A stretch of DNA of 64,000 nt from NCBI GenBank assembly GCA_010094045.1, contig ML986580.1, positions 264,059 through 328,058 of the forward strand. The letters run 5' to 3'. The translations under genes and the position numbers were made by a program. This document shows, in pieces, positions 46,179 through 55,055 of this stretch. Below the pieces are notes generated by a model, which worked only from the letters and a program-made list of their open reading frames with translations, was not told where the DNA came from and made no database searches. This DNA is from Lojkania enalia (taxonomy: Eukaryota > Ascomycota > Dothideomycetes > Pleosporales). Numbering within the stretch: position 1 is the stretch's first letter; the number at the start of each line of letters is the position of its first letter.

Positions 46179-47270
46179 ATATTTATGTACATGAAAAAGG
46201 GGTATATCAGCTGATATCCAGCGTGATATCCGGCGTGATATCGACCGTGATATCGTACGTCGATATCTGATACAGCTCGGCAGACTAGCTAAAAATCCCC
46301 ATGACAATAGTTGGTCTGTTTTCACGCCTATATAGTCTCACCATTGCCAGCCTCTAGCTAGGCAGGCCACTTACCCTCCTTCAATACATCAATATTTGAC
46401 TCAGCAATTGATGCTGCCTGATACGTGACAAAGGACCCTATAATAACGCATCGGGATTACTGCGCGACGCGATTGCGAGCCTAATTCGAAGAATCTTACT
46501 AATACTGAAGAGGAGGTGATAATTAGACATATCCTTGAGCTTGATTCACGAGGGTTTTTGCCTATATTAGATGCTGTATAAATTATGGCTAATGGATTAC
46601 TGGTTGAGCGAGGTGCTAGCTAAGGTAGTATCCACTAGCCTTAAAACTTTGTTAAGTGTACCGATCACCTTAGAACTCGATATAATCGCCCCTATAATTA
46701 CTAGTAAGCTCTATATAAGAATCTAGAGATTATAGTTATATGGTTTAAGCTGCTGTAGGGTACAAAATATAAGTATGGTATTCTAGACTATTATTTCGAT
46801 AAGACCGGCTTTACAATAAGCCGGATATTATGTTAAGTAGTCGTTACTGCTTTAAAAGGATGATATTAAATAAAGGGTATTCAGCTAGGTAATTACAAGT
46901 AGATATCAGTTTTAGTCGCACTAATGGACGATTAGATTAGGAGCCTTAAAAGAGTAAATGCGGTGGCAATAAAGTGGAGACAGTAAAACATAAAGCTGAT
47001 CTAGAGGCGAGGAACCCTAATAAAGGCCAAAAGTGAGGAGATTATCGCTCAAAATAACGTTAAGCGGCAGCTTAGGGAGGAAAAGAATAATTTAAGGGCT
47101 CGATTAAAAATAGCTGACCAGCTTTAATAGTGCTTTAAGCGCTCTAAACAGCCTAGATACAATCCTTATACGTGCCACATAGATATCACAGGTACCAAAT
47201 AATATCATAGACTATATCTACCTATAGCATTTGTGCGCATTGTTGATTATTATCGCATTATAGCCGTCTA

Positions 47271-49909
47271 AAGTTGGTTGGGGTGGGCGCTCGCTTGTAC
47301 TGGGCGCTTGCTTGTAAACTACGTTATAAAAGGACGCTTTTCTAAGCTCTACGGTGGGCACGGGCGGGTATCTTAATTTAAGTGAACGTATTTCTGATGA
47401 GTATAGAGTTGGTCTCCGGGGGTTCATAGGGCACTCCCGCAAGACTAGCAGAGGAAACCCGGAGTCATAAGCAATCAGCCACTAATAACAGATTATCATT
47501 CTGTACATAGCTAGTACAACCTAAAGATTAGTAGCGGTTAGCTGAGTAGTTGTAGCCTGTATTTCACATACGAGGGGGTTTGAACCAAACTAGGTAAATA
47601 GGTCGGTTTGGCTTTGTTTATTCTTACTATAAGAATGGTTTTATTAGTAGTAAATACAGCAGGTTGACAGAGGGCGAGCAGACTTGCACATTGGGCTCCT
47701 CTGAGTGCAGGCAAGGCAGTATTATAGCGAGGCAGGCATGGTGGAGGAAGCGTCGGCAATATATCGCTAGGATAGATATGGGTCTATTTTTGGGCTCGTT
47801 TAGTTATCGTAAATTTTGAACCTAGGAAGCATGAAACGAGACAGCATGGAGCGGTACGGAAAATAGGTAAGAAAAGCTGACGGGTTGCAAGGGTTGGATT
47901 TACACTTCGGGTGCAGGTGACTCCAAAGGCGGCGATAGAACACCTCGAAAAAGGAGCCAAAGTCCCGGGGCATATAGTGATTACGGTAATGTTAGTGGGG
48001 TAGGCTATTTAGAGGCTCAGCCATACTTCCTATTATCACACAACCTATAAACTTACTCATTGGCCGATGCCAAATCAACCTTCGCAGATATATACTGCCG
48101 TTGTTAATAGGGAAGATGGACGACTCGTATGAGCCATAGTATTGTAGCATACGCTTAGTATGCGCGTCTTTACTAGGCGGCCTTGACAGGCCTTTGATGG
48201 CTATTGGCTGGCGAGTGTTGCTAGCGTTTGCTTAAGATCAAACTTACACTACAAGAGAGGTTGCCGGGAAATTTGCCGCCGAATCTAGAGGTTTTGCCCG
48301 CCGCTTTAGGAGGGACTTTTCCCTCGATGCCAAGAACATCCTTTGGCACAGCTTGCAACTGTGTTAGTGAAAGATTCACACTCCGTCTTAGGAAGAACTT
48401 TTCCCTCGATACCAAGAACAGCCCCGGTCACAACCTGGCTACAACCTGACCACAATTTGGCCACAACTCGCACTAGCATACCCGCTAGCGCAAGGCTCAC
48501 ACACTGTCATGACGCGGTTGCATCGTTGCCGGCGCACTGATCGGGCATGAATCCTACTCGAGCCACTACCTCGCCCTTCCCTCTAACTACTACCGCAGAA
48601 GGGGTGTCTCCAAGTGGAACGGCTACGGTATTTCCGAGCCCGCAGAAGAGAACTCATAATAGTCTAACGTGGACACCGACGGTGCATACGAGGACTGCAG
48701 CAGAGAACTTGTTGAAGGAAGTGCTAGGATAGTTTAGGGGACTGGGACTTTTAGCGAGGCTGAAAGGGGTGAAGGGAAGTAGGCATGGGATAGTGCTGTG
48801 GCATGTTGCGGCGAGCATTAGGGGGGTGGAAGGATTAGCAAAGTGCCTCCTGTAGTAAGTATTGTATTTTCTGTTGATCATTTAGGTTTATTAATATTAA
48901 GATATTGAGGTTTTCCTTCATTTGGCGTTAAAATGGTGCGCTTGGGAGAATGCCAAGAGGTGGGCGTATAGCAAAGATCTTTCGGATATATATTTGCAAA
49001 TGTGAAAGATAGAATGTAAGTTCTACATAATCTTAGGAATGTGAAGGGTTGATGCTCAATGACTTTGCTATTCGGCTTCACATTCGGTTTTCCTTGGTTA
49101 CCTACGTGAATACGCGTGACACCAATCATTCTTTGTTCTCAATGTTCAATCACTTTTCTCTCCACAGTATATGTATAGAGCCTATGTAGCCCTTAGCTCC
49201 TTGCCGGATCAACTCTGTCCTTAGGCTCCATCGGTCTTCCGGACACACCTTGTTCGGTCTTGGGCTTACCCTGTAACGAAGAAGTGGCCATTATTCGTTA
49301 TACATAATTCCTGCTATCCCCCACTAAGGAGCGAGAACCACACTACAACGAGAAAAATTACAGGTACTTAGTCGTATCACTTTGGTCGCGTGCGGAAGGT
49401 TTTCTTCAGCCTCCTAACAGCCGCTACGAGGAAAATTACCAATGCCATTGTTGCTTTCGTGCTTGATTTGCAATTGGCTTCATTTTATGATGTAGCAGGA
49501 CTCCTTCGCTACAGATCCAATACTAAGTCCATGTGACTTCTAACAGTTATGATATAGTAGTATCTAGCTCCCTCGCCTTACTAACACGGTTCCAAGTAAT
49601 CCTCAGCCCTACGGGGGCAATACGAGGATATTTCATGCAACGGCGCTACCCCGGTCGGTACATTCCAATCAAGCGATACGGGCGGGGTCATTTCCAAACG
49701 GCGGCAGCACGTCCCGCATAATAATTACTTGTATTGTAAGCTGCACTAAGTATTAAGCTAAACCTGTGGCTGAAAACTATCTTAAAATAGAGGGTGGTAA
49801 GCTATGTAATTATAAGTGTCCGAAATTCCCCCGTAGGCGATTGAGAGTCATTAAGCCCCGCCTTGGAAGTTGTTCCCTACAATAAAAACGACACGCTAGC
49901 GAGCAGAGT
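47271..49909. other. Repeat-derived noncoding region
   Basis: No gene is supported. Near 48308 and 48389 the phrase ACTTTTCCCTCGATGCCAAGAAC occurs twice with slight changes, inside a short imperfect tandem repeat of about 80 bases. Sequence near 49190-49330 is C/T-rich and could be part of an old LTR, but no partner copy is in the window. Confidence 0.4.
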
Positions 49910-50335
49910 ATGACTACCTCAATCTCTAGCCATTCTATTCCATCTGAATTCGATGATGAGGTTAACTATGCTAATCCCGACCTCACTTCTGGACGCGTAT
50001 AGGCTTATCCATATAAGCTTCCTGCGTGTCCCGACTACGGGAAGTCCTAGGTCCTCAGAAGCAAGTTCCTCTTTCATCTGCAGGAGCAAGATGCACAGAA
50101 GATAACAGCAATAACACCAGCTGCACGTCGTACAATCGAGAAAGATTGGTGGCATACGACCGATCCGAACCTGCCGCCTCCGGCGGCCCCAGATTTCCGC
50201 TCTAGAAAGGATCCAGACGAGCACGTATGGGTAAACGGGTTTAGAGATGACACTGGAAGGGTGATAAGAGACCGGGGCAGGATGAAGCAAATGGAATTGC
50301 ATAGGGCGTCAAGATGCCGAGAAAACGCAGGATAG
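49910..50335 (+). pseudogene. Finger-like protein gene with two TAG stops
   Basis: One frame of 142 codons from ATG to the final TAG is broken at 50000-50002 and 50048-50050, both TAG. Apart from those, the reading is protein-like throughout. KLPACPDYGKS, stop, VLRSKFLFHLQEQDA resembles a C2H2 finger with a changed second Cys (CPDY). LPPPAAPDFRSRKDPDEHV and MKQMELHRASRCRENAG follow. Both stops can arise from CAG, TGG or CGG by one or two C:G to T:A changes, as in RIP. A real function once existed, probably DNA-binding, but the family is not one I can name. Confidence 0.6.
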
Positions 50336-50458
50336 GCGGACAGTATAAGCTGCGTCCCTGCTGTTGCGTTGCAATGAAATAGTACTTTGTGCGGGAGGGT
50401 GACATATGATAACGCGGCAAGAGAGTTGTGAAGCCATTTAACGGGAGTAACAAGTAAT

Positions 50459-51539
50459 CTAGTCTGAGGGGCTCTTGTTTAATAATTTATCCTCGTAATC
50501 AATGTCATGATCCGCACGCTTCGCTGCTCTCTCCTCTTGCTTAGCGTACTTTACTTCATCGTCTGACTGCATCTCTTCAGGAGGTGTTTCCGATCGTTTT
50601 CGTTTGTTGACGTTATTAACCAAAGATTCCTTGCGCAGTGCTCGCTGTACGTTGCTCTCCGCCGTAGCAACATATTGGCAGAGCTGTATCCTAGAGATGC
50701 AAATTTCTGTATCCTCATCTCCCATTTCCTCCCGTGCAAGTTCTTTGCAGGTGAAATCGCTCAGGTGGAGTCGTAGGCCAGGGTGTTCGACAGGGTTACC
50801 TTCCTTATCACGCAAAACCTAGTGATCAGGAGTGTTAGAATATTGAGAACGCGTAAGGATTATAAAAATTAAGCATACCTCATTCGCCGCCTTTTCCACC
50901 GCTTCTAAATCATATCCATTTGTAGTTTTGGATAGCTGGGGCCGCCAAATCGATAATGTTGCTTTGCGCGACTCCTTGCCGTATGCAATGTCTAGGCCGA
51001 CGACAACCCGTACGTTGGCATCTGAATCTAAAAGATAGTTTTTGTAATGGAGATTTTGACAAGTCTACCGAGTACGATTGCCTACTACTGTACGCCAGCA
51101 AGTTATCCGGTTGCAGATTGTATCGGATACCGTCGCATGATATAGAATCACGCCGGATATAAGCTGATATATCCCTTTTCTGTGTATATAAATATGGCCC
51201 GTTGGCCATCCTCAATCGAAGCAATTCAGTTCCTCATATCTCTCCCTGAGACAAGATTCCCCTCTCACAACAGTTTTCGGCTAGCCGGCTTAGGCGCTTC
51301 TTCTTCTGCGAGTATGCGACTTCGATGATGACGCCGGCATATTGTGCATCCTTATGCCCAAACGATATATCGGGATGGTACCTCGATTTGCTAGCGGCGA
51401 AATGGATTTCTTTCAGCTGGCTCCTAATGTCATCCTCCACTTCGTCGATGAAGAATTCGTGTACCCTAGTAGGCATGCGAACGACTAGTCTTCGCAGTCT
51501 GTAAGGTCCACTAATGTCGTTTACAAGCGAGCTGCGCAT
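50459..51539 (-). pseudogene. PD-(D/E)xK-like protein gene split by solo LTR B
   Basis: Three coding pieces: 51539-51273, 51037-50879 and 50818-50459. The last two are joined by a 60-bp GT-AG intron (50819-50878). Between the first two lies LTR B with its AAAAC duplication. Without the LTR and one duplication the frame is continuous through RLSRLAEN and YLLDSDANVR, predicting 261 residues. With it, the frame is lost. Residues MPTRVHEFFIDEVEDD, then YHPDISFGHKDAQYAGVIIEV then AYSQKK fit a PD...ExxxxQ nuclease-like core (inferred). The C terminus is acidic and Lys-rich (KRKRSETPPEEM). Similar proteins occur widely as uncharacterised fungal sequences. The coding parts show no other stop, so the insertion may be the only lesion. 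Confidence 0.8.
51043..51272 (-). mobile_element. Solo LTR B in host gene (TSD AAAAC)
   Basis: 230 bases, reverse orientation, from TGTTGTGAGAGG to CTCCATTACA on the minus strand. It is flanked on the plus strand by GTTTT at 51038-51042 and 51273-51277. It shares TCTTGTCTCAGGGAGAGA, GGATGGCCAACGGGCCATAT and the GATATATC and TATCCG blocks with other B copies. It is longer than the 54829 copy (192 bp), so at least two subtypes exist. Confidence 0.9.
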
Positions 51540-51555
51540 ACAAGCGAGCTGCGCA
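51523..51555. repeat. Tandem 16-bp repeat between two 5' ends
   Basis: ACAAGCGAGCTGCGCA occurs at 51523-51538 and again at 51540-51555. It lies at the start of the minus-strand split gene and just upstream of the plus-strand transposase fragment, which begins 55 bases away. Confidence 0.8.
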
Positions 51556-51594
51556 CCTCGTCAACTTTCTGCGACGCGTTACCTACAAACTATA

Positions 51595-51927
51595 ATGGCT
51601 CAACCAATTTCTACTCAATTACCCTATAAAGAAGCAGATATCTCCCTTGCTATTCTAGCTATCAATTCTATACAGATTACTGGCGGCCGGCGCGCTGCAG
51701 CAATATTTAACGTCCCTGAAAGTACGCTATGCAGCCGGCGCGCTGGCGTGCACCCTCGACGCGATTGCCAGCCTAAATCGAAGAAGCTTACTAAGCTCGA
51801 AGAGGAGGTGATTGTTATGTATATACTTGACCTAGATTCGCGAGGCTTTACGCCTACTCTAGGTGCTGTACGAGATATGGCGAATAAGCTGCTTACTGAG
51901 CGTAGCGCAGGCCACGTTGGCCAGTAG
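51595..51927 (+). pseudogene. pogo/Fot1-like transposase, N-terminal fragment
   Basis: 110 codons from MAQPISTQLPYKEADISLA to the stop pair TAGTAG at 51925. AILAINSIQITGGRRAAAIFN then VPESTLCSRRAGVHPRRDC is the N-terminal psq/CENP-B-like helix-turn-helix. KLTKLEEEVIVMYILDLDSRGF then MANKLLTERSAGHVG is the start of the second binding domain. The frame ends there, and no DDE core follows within the next kilobase. It is truncated and inactive as a transposase. It has fewer RIP-type changes than the 46.4-kb copy. Confidence 0.8.
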
Positions 51928-52529
51928 TAGCCTAGGAAGTGCCTAAACCTGGGCGGTTGAGTTGACTCAGTAACAGCGCCACGCAATCAGAGAGCCTGTA
52001 GCTGAGGGGGTGAGTCACCGCTATTGGACTTCGGGCTAGAAATCGCTTTTGAACGACTGCAACTCTCCGTTTTCGCATCAATTGCATTCCGGTGCTGCAG
52101 GTTCATCGGTGAGCTCAATGACGCATCGTCGTCATATACTCGGAACGATGTGAGCTTGTCCTCCAGTTCTGGCTGTACCTCGCCCTGGTGTTACACTAAT
52201 TATAGATTAGCTGCCGACTGGAACTCTACAGCTACGGACAGCCCCGCCGCGCCCAAGGGACGGTGCCTGCAACGATAGACTTGTGATGTGTGCTGGCGAG
52301 AGCGCCGCCTTCCTTTTGATTGCATGTGACGCTCTGAATAGGTGCATGATGTTACACAAACAGCCCCCGCATTCAGCGCTTGTTGTGGCACAGCGATGAG
52401 GCAGCGACACTTATCTCGTGCTGCCCCGCCGGCTGTCCTGGAGACCAGCCTTCACTGCTCCTAGAGAATCATAAATTCAGCGTTACCATTTGTTATCATC
52501 AAATCTTAACCCTTAAGGACGAGCTCAGC
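51928..52529. other. Intergenic
   Basis: Between the truncated transposase and the C2H2 gene. No gene is supported; it must contain the C2H2 promoter. Confidence 0.5.
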
Positions 52530-53401
52530 ATGTACTATGACAACGAGTGCGAGACATGCGATCGCGAGTTTGGCGGTCGGCAAGCTGCTATCCAGCACAT
52601 GAACGCACTTGACCACTGGGGCCCACGATACGAATGCGACACATGCGATCGAACGTTCTTTACCCAAAGCTCAGCAGATCAGCATATGGACGACACGAGA
52701 CACAGGGAGCCTCAGTTCGAGTGCGAGACCTGTAATAAGAAATTTCATACCCAAATGTCCGCCAATCAGCACATGGATGCTCTCGATCACCACAAGCGAC
52801 ACCACTGCCACGATTGTAGCAAAACATTCCAGAGTGAGAACGCGTTGAAAATGGTACGTCCTTCATGCACACCGGAGATGTTACTGACTATCGTAAGCAC
52901 CTCAACTCGAGCACTCACCGCGGCAAGAACGTTGCGTGCCCCTTCTGTCAAGCAGCTTTGACCTCGGCCAGCGGTCTTTCGCACCACCTGGAGACTGGCT
53001 CATGCTCGCGAGCTAAGAACATCAACCGCCGCACGATCTTTGAGGCTATCAGTCAGCGCGACCCCAGCGGCTTGTTGACGAACAAGCTGCTTACCTACCC
53101 CGACTCCGACATACAAAACATTGCAACAGAGGCGACTTGGAACGGCTCCAGCTACGAGTGCTACCTCTGTCACCGAGAGCATAATACTCTTCCAGCATTG
53201 AACCAACACCTGAATTCATTGGTCCACAGCGAAAAGCTATATCATTGCCCGAACCGCCGCTGCAATCGCCAACTCGTAAGTTTAGCGGCGCTTTTTAATC
53301 ACCTTGAAAGCGAGAGCTGCAAGTTTGTGCGATTTGAGAAGGTCCAAAAGCATGTCCGAAATCTCATCACGGGACGACAGAAGCTGATCAGCTTTGCGTA
53401 A
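52530..53401 (+). CDS. Multi-C2H2 zinc-finger protein
   Basis: Two exons (52530-52853 and 52898-53401; 44-bp intron) encode 275 residues. Five or six Cys2His2-type units: CETCDREF with HMNALDH, CDTCDRTF with HMDDTRH, CETCNKKF with HMDALDH, CHDCSKTF completed across the intron by HLNSSTH, then CPFCQAAL with HHLETGSC, and CYLCHREH with HLNSLVH. The final CPNRRCNRQLVSLAALFNHLE ends SESCKF. The long HxxxxxH spacing in the first fingers resembles U1-type/JAZ fingers that may bind RNA or double-stranded nucleic acid rather than classic TFIIIA fingers. The family is abundant in filamentous fungi with unknown roles. It has no RIP-type stops although it lies in the repeat island. A possible donor, GTAAGT, sits at the stop codon, so a further exon cannot be excluded. 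Confidence 0.8.
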
Positions 53402-53470
53402 GTGCACTGAAGCATCTCTAGGAAGGATCTACGCAATTAGCAAATTTAATATCACGACTTTTCTTCTCCG

Positions 53471-54480
53471 CTACCACATTTGCGCCACTAGGGCTTTCCA
53501 AGGTTCTAGTGCAGTCTCATTCTTTGCATATGTCGCCGTGGATAACAGTGGCTCGGGCCCATTGCTCATTCTCACAGCTTTGGCTATTGGCTCTGGAGCA
53601 CCTACATCTTGTCCACCTTCTGCGACCTGTACCTCGCTTGTCCGCGCCGCCTTGGCCTTTAGCGCAGCCGCATCTGCTTCCAACGTAGCGCTCTTCCTCT
53701 TCTGACCACGTTTCTTCGTGCCCGTGATAGCTCCCTTTGCCTCTGGTGCACTATTTGCGACATTCCTGGCTTCTTTAGCAGCCTTTTTGGCCTTTTCCTC
53801 CGCTGCCTTAGCGCCCTTCGCGGCGCGCTCCGCTCGTGCCTTCTCGAAGTGCTTATAGGTTACAATCCTTGCTGTACCTATTACCATTTGGTCGGCTGCT
53901 TGGCAAGCTTTGCCTTTGTTGTTGATCTTAGCTAAGAATTGATTTCCATGATAGGAGTGCGGTTTGGGCAAGATGTGTCTATGCAGCATTTGCTACCTTC
54001 TGTTGGAGCCTCGCTGTGTGCTGGCTGCTCGCTTCAGCATTGGGAACCTGCTTAATCCTATTAAGTAGCGACTCCAGAGCCTCCCCTGATACTGGCATTG
54101 TGGGCGTAGGCAGTGCTTCGTATTCTGGACGAGACTCCACCCTCGGCTCATCAGCGGTTGAAATATTTGGATCGGTGGGGGAGTTTTGAGATTTCTGCAA
54201 GAACTCTATCGGGGTTGAATAGGAACAAACCGCATCCCCTCCAGGCTCCAAGGATGTTCCTCTTAGTAAATTCCCTCTCCCTTGTAGGGCTGTACAGATA
54301 AGTGAAGTGCTGCTTACCGACTGTGTTTACCCCTCCTAGCTCCATCCGTTCAACCTGTTCGCGATAGGCAGTATTTAATAGCCCAAAGGCGCCGATATCA
54401 CAGGGCTAGAGCTTGTAAGAGTAATAAGAGGGCATACGGCACAGAGTGATATTGTTTTCAAAACAAACCTCTAAGATTCC
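53471..54480 (-). pseudogene. pogo/Fot1-like transposase, C-terminal fragment
   Basis: Reading from about 54480 down: ENNITLCRMPSYYS, stop, PCDIGAFGLLNTAYREQVE, then GGVNTVGKQHFTYLYSP and FTKRNILGAWRGCGLFLFN. This is the end of the DDE domain of a fungal pogo-type transposase (normally HSSHxLQPLD). After a frame change near 53985 the Ala/Lys-rich tail continues, with VIGTARIVTYKHFEKARAER then KKRGQKRKS. The stop replaces the Leu-Gln of LQPLD, fitting CAG to TAG. The upstream DDE part is absent. It is on the opposite strand from the 51595 fragment, so the two are not one copy. Confidence 0.78.
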
Positions 54481-54704
54481 GAGGATCTCATGCGTTCCAA
54501 AGCAGTTGAAGCTCTGAGCCAGGGACAAGTGTGATAATAATCTATCTATGAGACCTACAACTGCTTTGTAGTTGTAGGAGCTCCCCTATCTTCCCTAGAG
54601 TCACTGAATGCCTGGAAGGCAGTCACCTCTGTGGCGCTCCTGTCTATAGGTAATCTAATCATGGGACTCAACTGAAACCACCCCAAATGAGTATCCATGG
54701 TTTC

Positions 54705-55050
54705 TGTCGTGTATCAGGCAGTGTCAATTGCTGAAGCAAGTATTGATGTATTGAAGGAGGGTAAGTGGCCTGCCTGGCCAGAGGCTGGCAGTGGCGAGAC
54801 TATATAGGCCAGAAAAGAGACCAACTATTATGGTGGGAGGCGAATCTTGTCTCAGGGAGGGAGATGAGGAACTGAGCTGATTGATTGAGGATGGCCAGCG
54901 GGCCATATTTATGCACATAGAAAAAGGGGTATATCAGCTGATATCCAGCGTCATATCGAGCGTCATATCGTACGACGATATCCGATATAACTCGGCAGAC
55001 TTGCTAAAATCCCCATAATAACTATAATAGGATAGTAGAAACACGTGATA
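54705..55050 (+). mobile_element. Element A, copy 3 (interrupted, TSD GTTTC)
   Basis: Forward orientation, from TGTCGTGTATCAGGCAGTG to GAAACACGTGATA, flanked by GTTTC at 54700-54704 and 55051-55055. Its own sequence is 54705-54828 and 55026-55050 (149 bp), the same as copy 2. It is split by LTR B at ACTAT. Terminal changes (CACGT to CGTGT, GACA to GATA) are transitions. Confidence 0.9.
54829..55020 (+). mobile_element. Solo LTR B in element A (TSD ACTAT)
   Basis: 192 bases from TATGGTGGGAGG to CCCCATAATA, flanked by ACTAT at 54824-54828 and 55021-55025. The canonical TG and CA ends have become TA and TA, which are C:G to T:A changes. Same orientation on the plus strand as the 40815 copy, whereas the host element A is reversed there. 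Confidence 0.9.
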
Positions 55051-55055
55051 GTTTC

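Larger units (their letters stand above)
40815..46306 (+). mobile_element. Solo LTR B in element A (interrupted, TSD ATAGT)
   Basis: Runs from TGTGGTGAGAGG to CCCCATGACA and is flanked by ATAGT at 40810-40814 and 46307-46311. Its own sequence is 40815-40895 plus 46184-46306 (204 bp). The TG...CA ends, 5-bp duplication and internal AT-rich TATA-like stretch fit a solo LTR. It contains a series of GATATC-centred repeats near 46200-46260. It is itself split by the copia element. Confidence 0.88.
40785..46430 (-). mobile_element. Element A, copy 2 (interrupted, TSD AAGGA)
   Basis: Short element in reverse orientation, opening TGTCACGTG and closing TACGTGACA. It is flanked by AAGGA at 40780-40784 and 46431-46435. 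Its own sequence is 40785-40814 and 46312-46430 (149 bp without the insert and its duplication). It is split by LTR B at its CCAACTAT site. The inverted ends and 5-bp duplication support a real transposition event. Confidence 0.9.
40664..47270 (+). pseudogene. pogo/Fot1-like DDE transposase relic, split by a nested insertion
   Basis: The outermost layer of the nest. Its left part is 40664-40784 and its right part resumes at 46436. Removing the insert plus one AAGGA rejoins the two. The right part reads NTEEEVIIRHILELDSRG, LPILDAV, IMANGLLVERGAS, TKYKYGILDYYFDKTGFT and GNYKWISVLVAL, in the order of fungal pogo/Fot1 transposases. The first phrases match the 51595 copy (EEEVIVMYILDLDSRGF). Numerous TAG and TAA stops interrupt it, most at expected Gln or Trp codons, and part of the DDE core is deleted. 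The Arg/Lys-rich C terminus (KRQLREEKNNLRARL) is present. It is inactive. Confidence 0.75.

Noticed and set aside
40785..46430. Element A as the outer LTR pair of the copia element
   Set aside because: The copia LTRs are the 126-bp repeats inside; the A ends belong to one 149-bp element whose halves join when the insert is removed.
51595..54480. A single complete pogo transposon spanning both transposase pieces
   Set aside because: The N-terminal piece is on the plus strand and the C-terminal piece on the minus strand, with an intact unrelated C2H2 gene between them.
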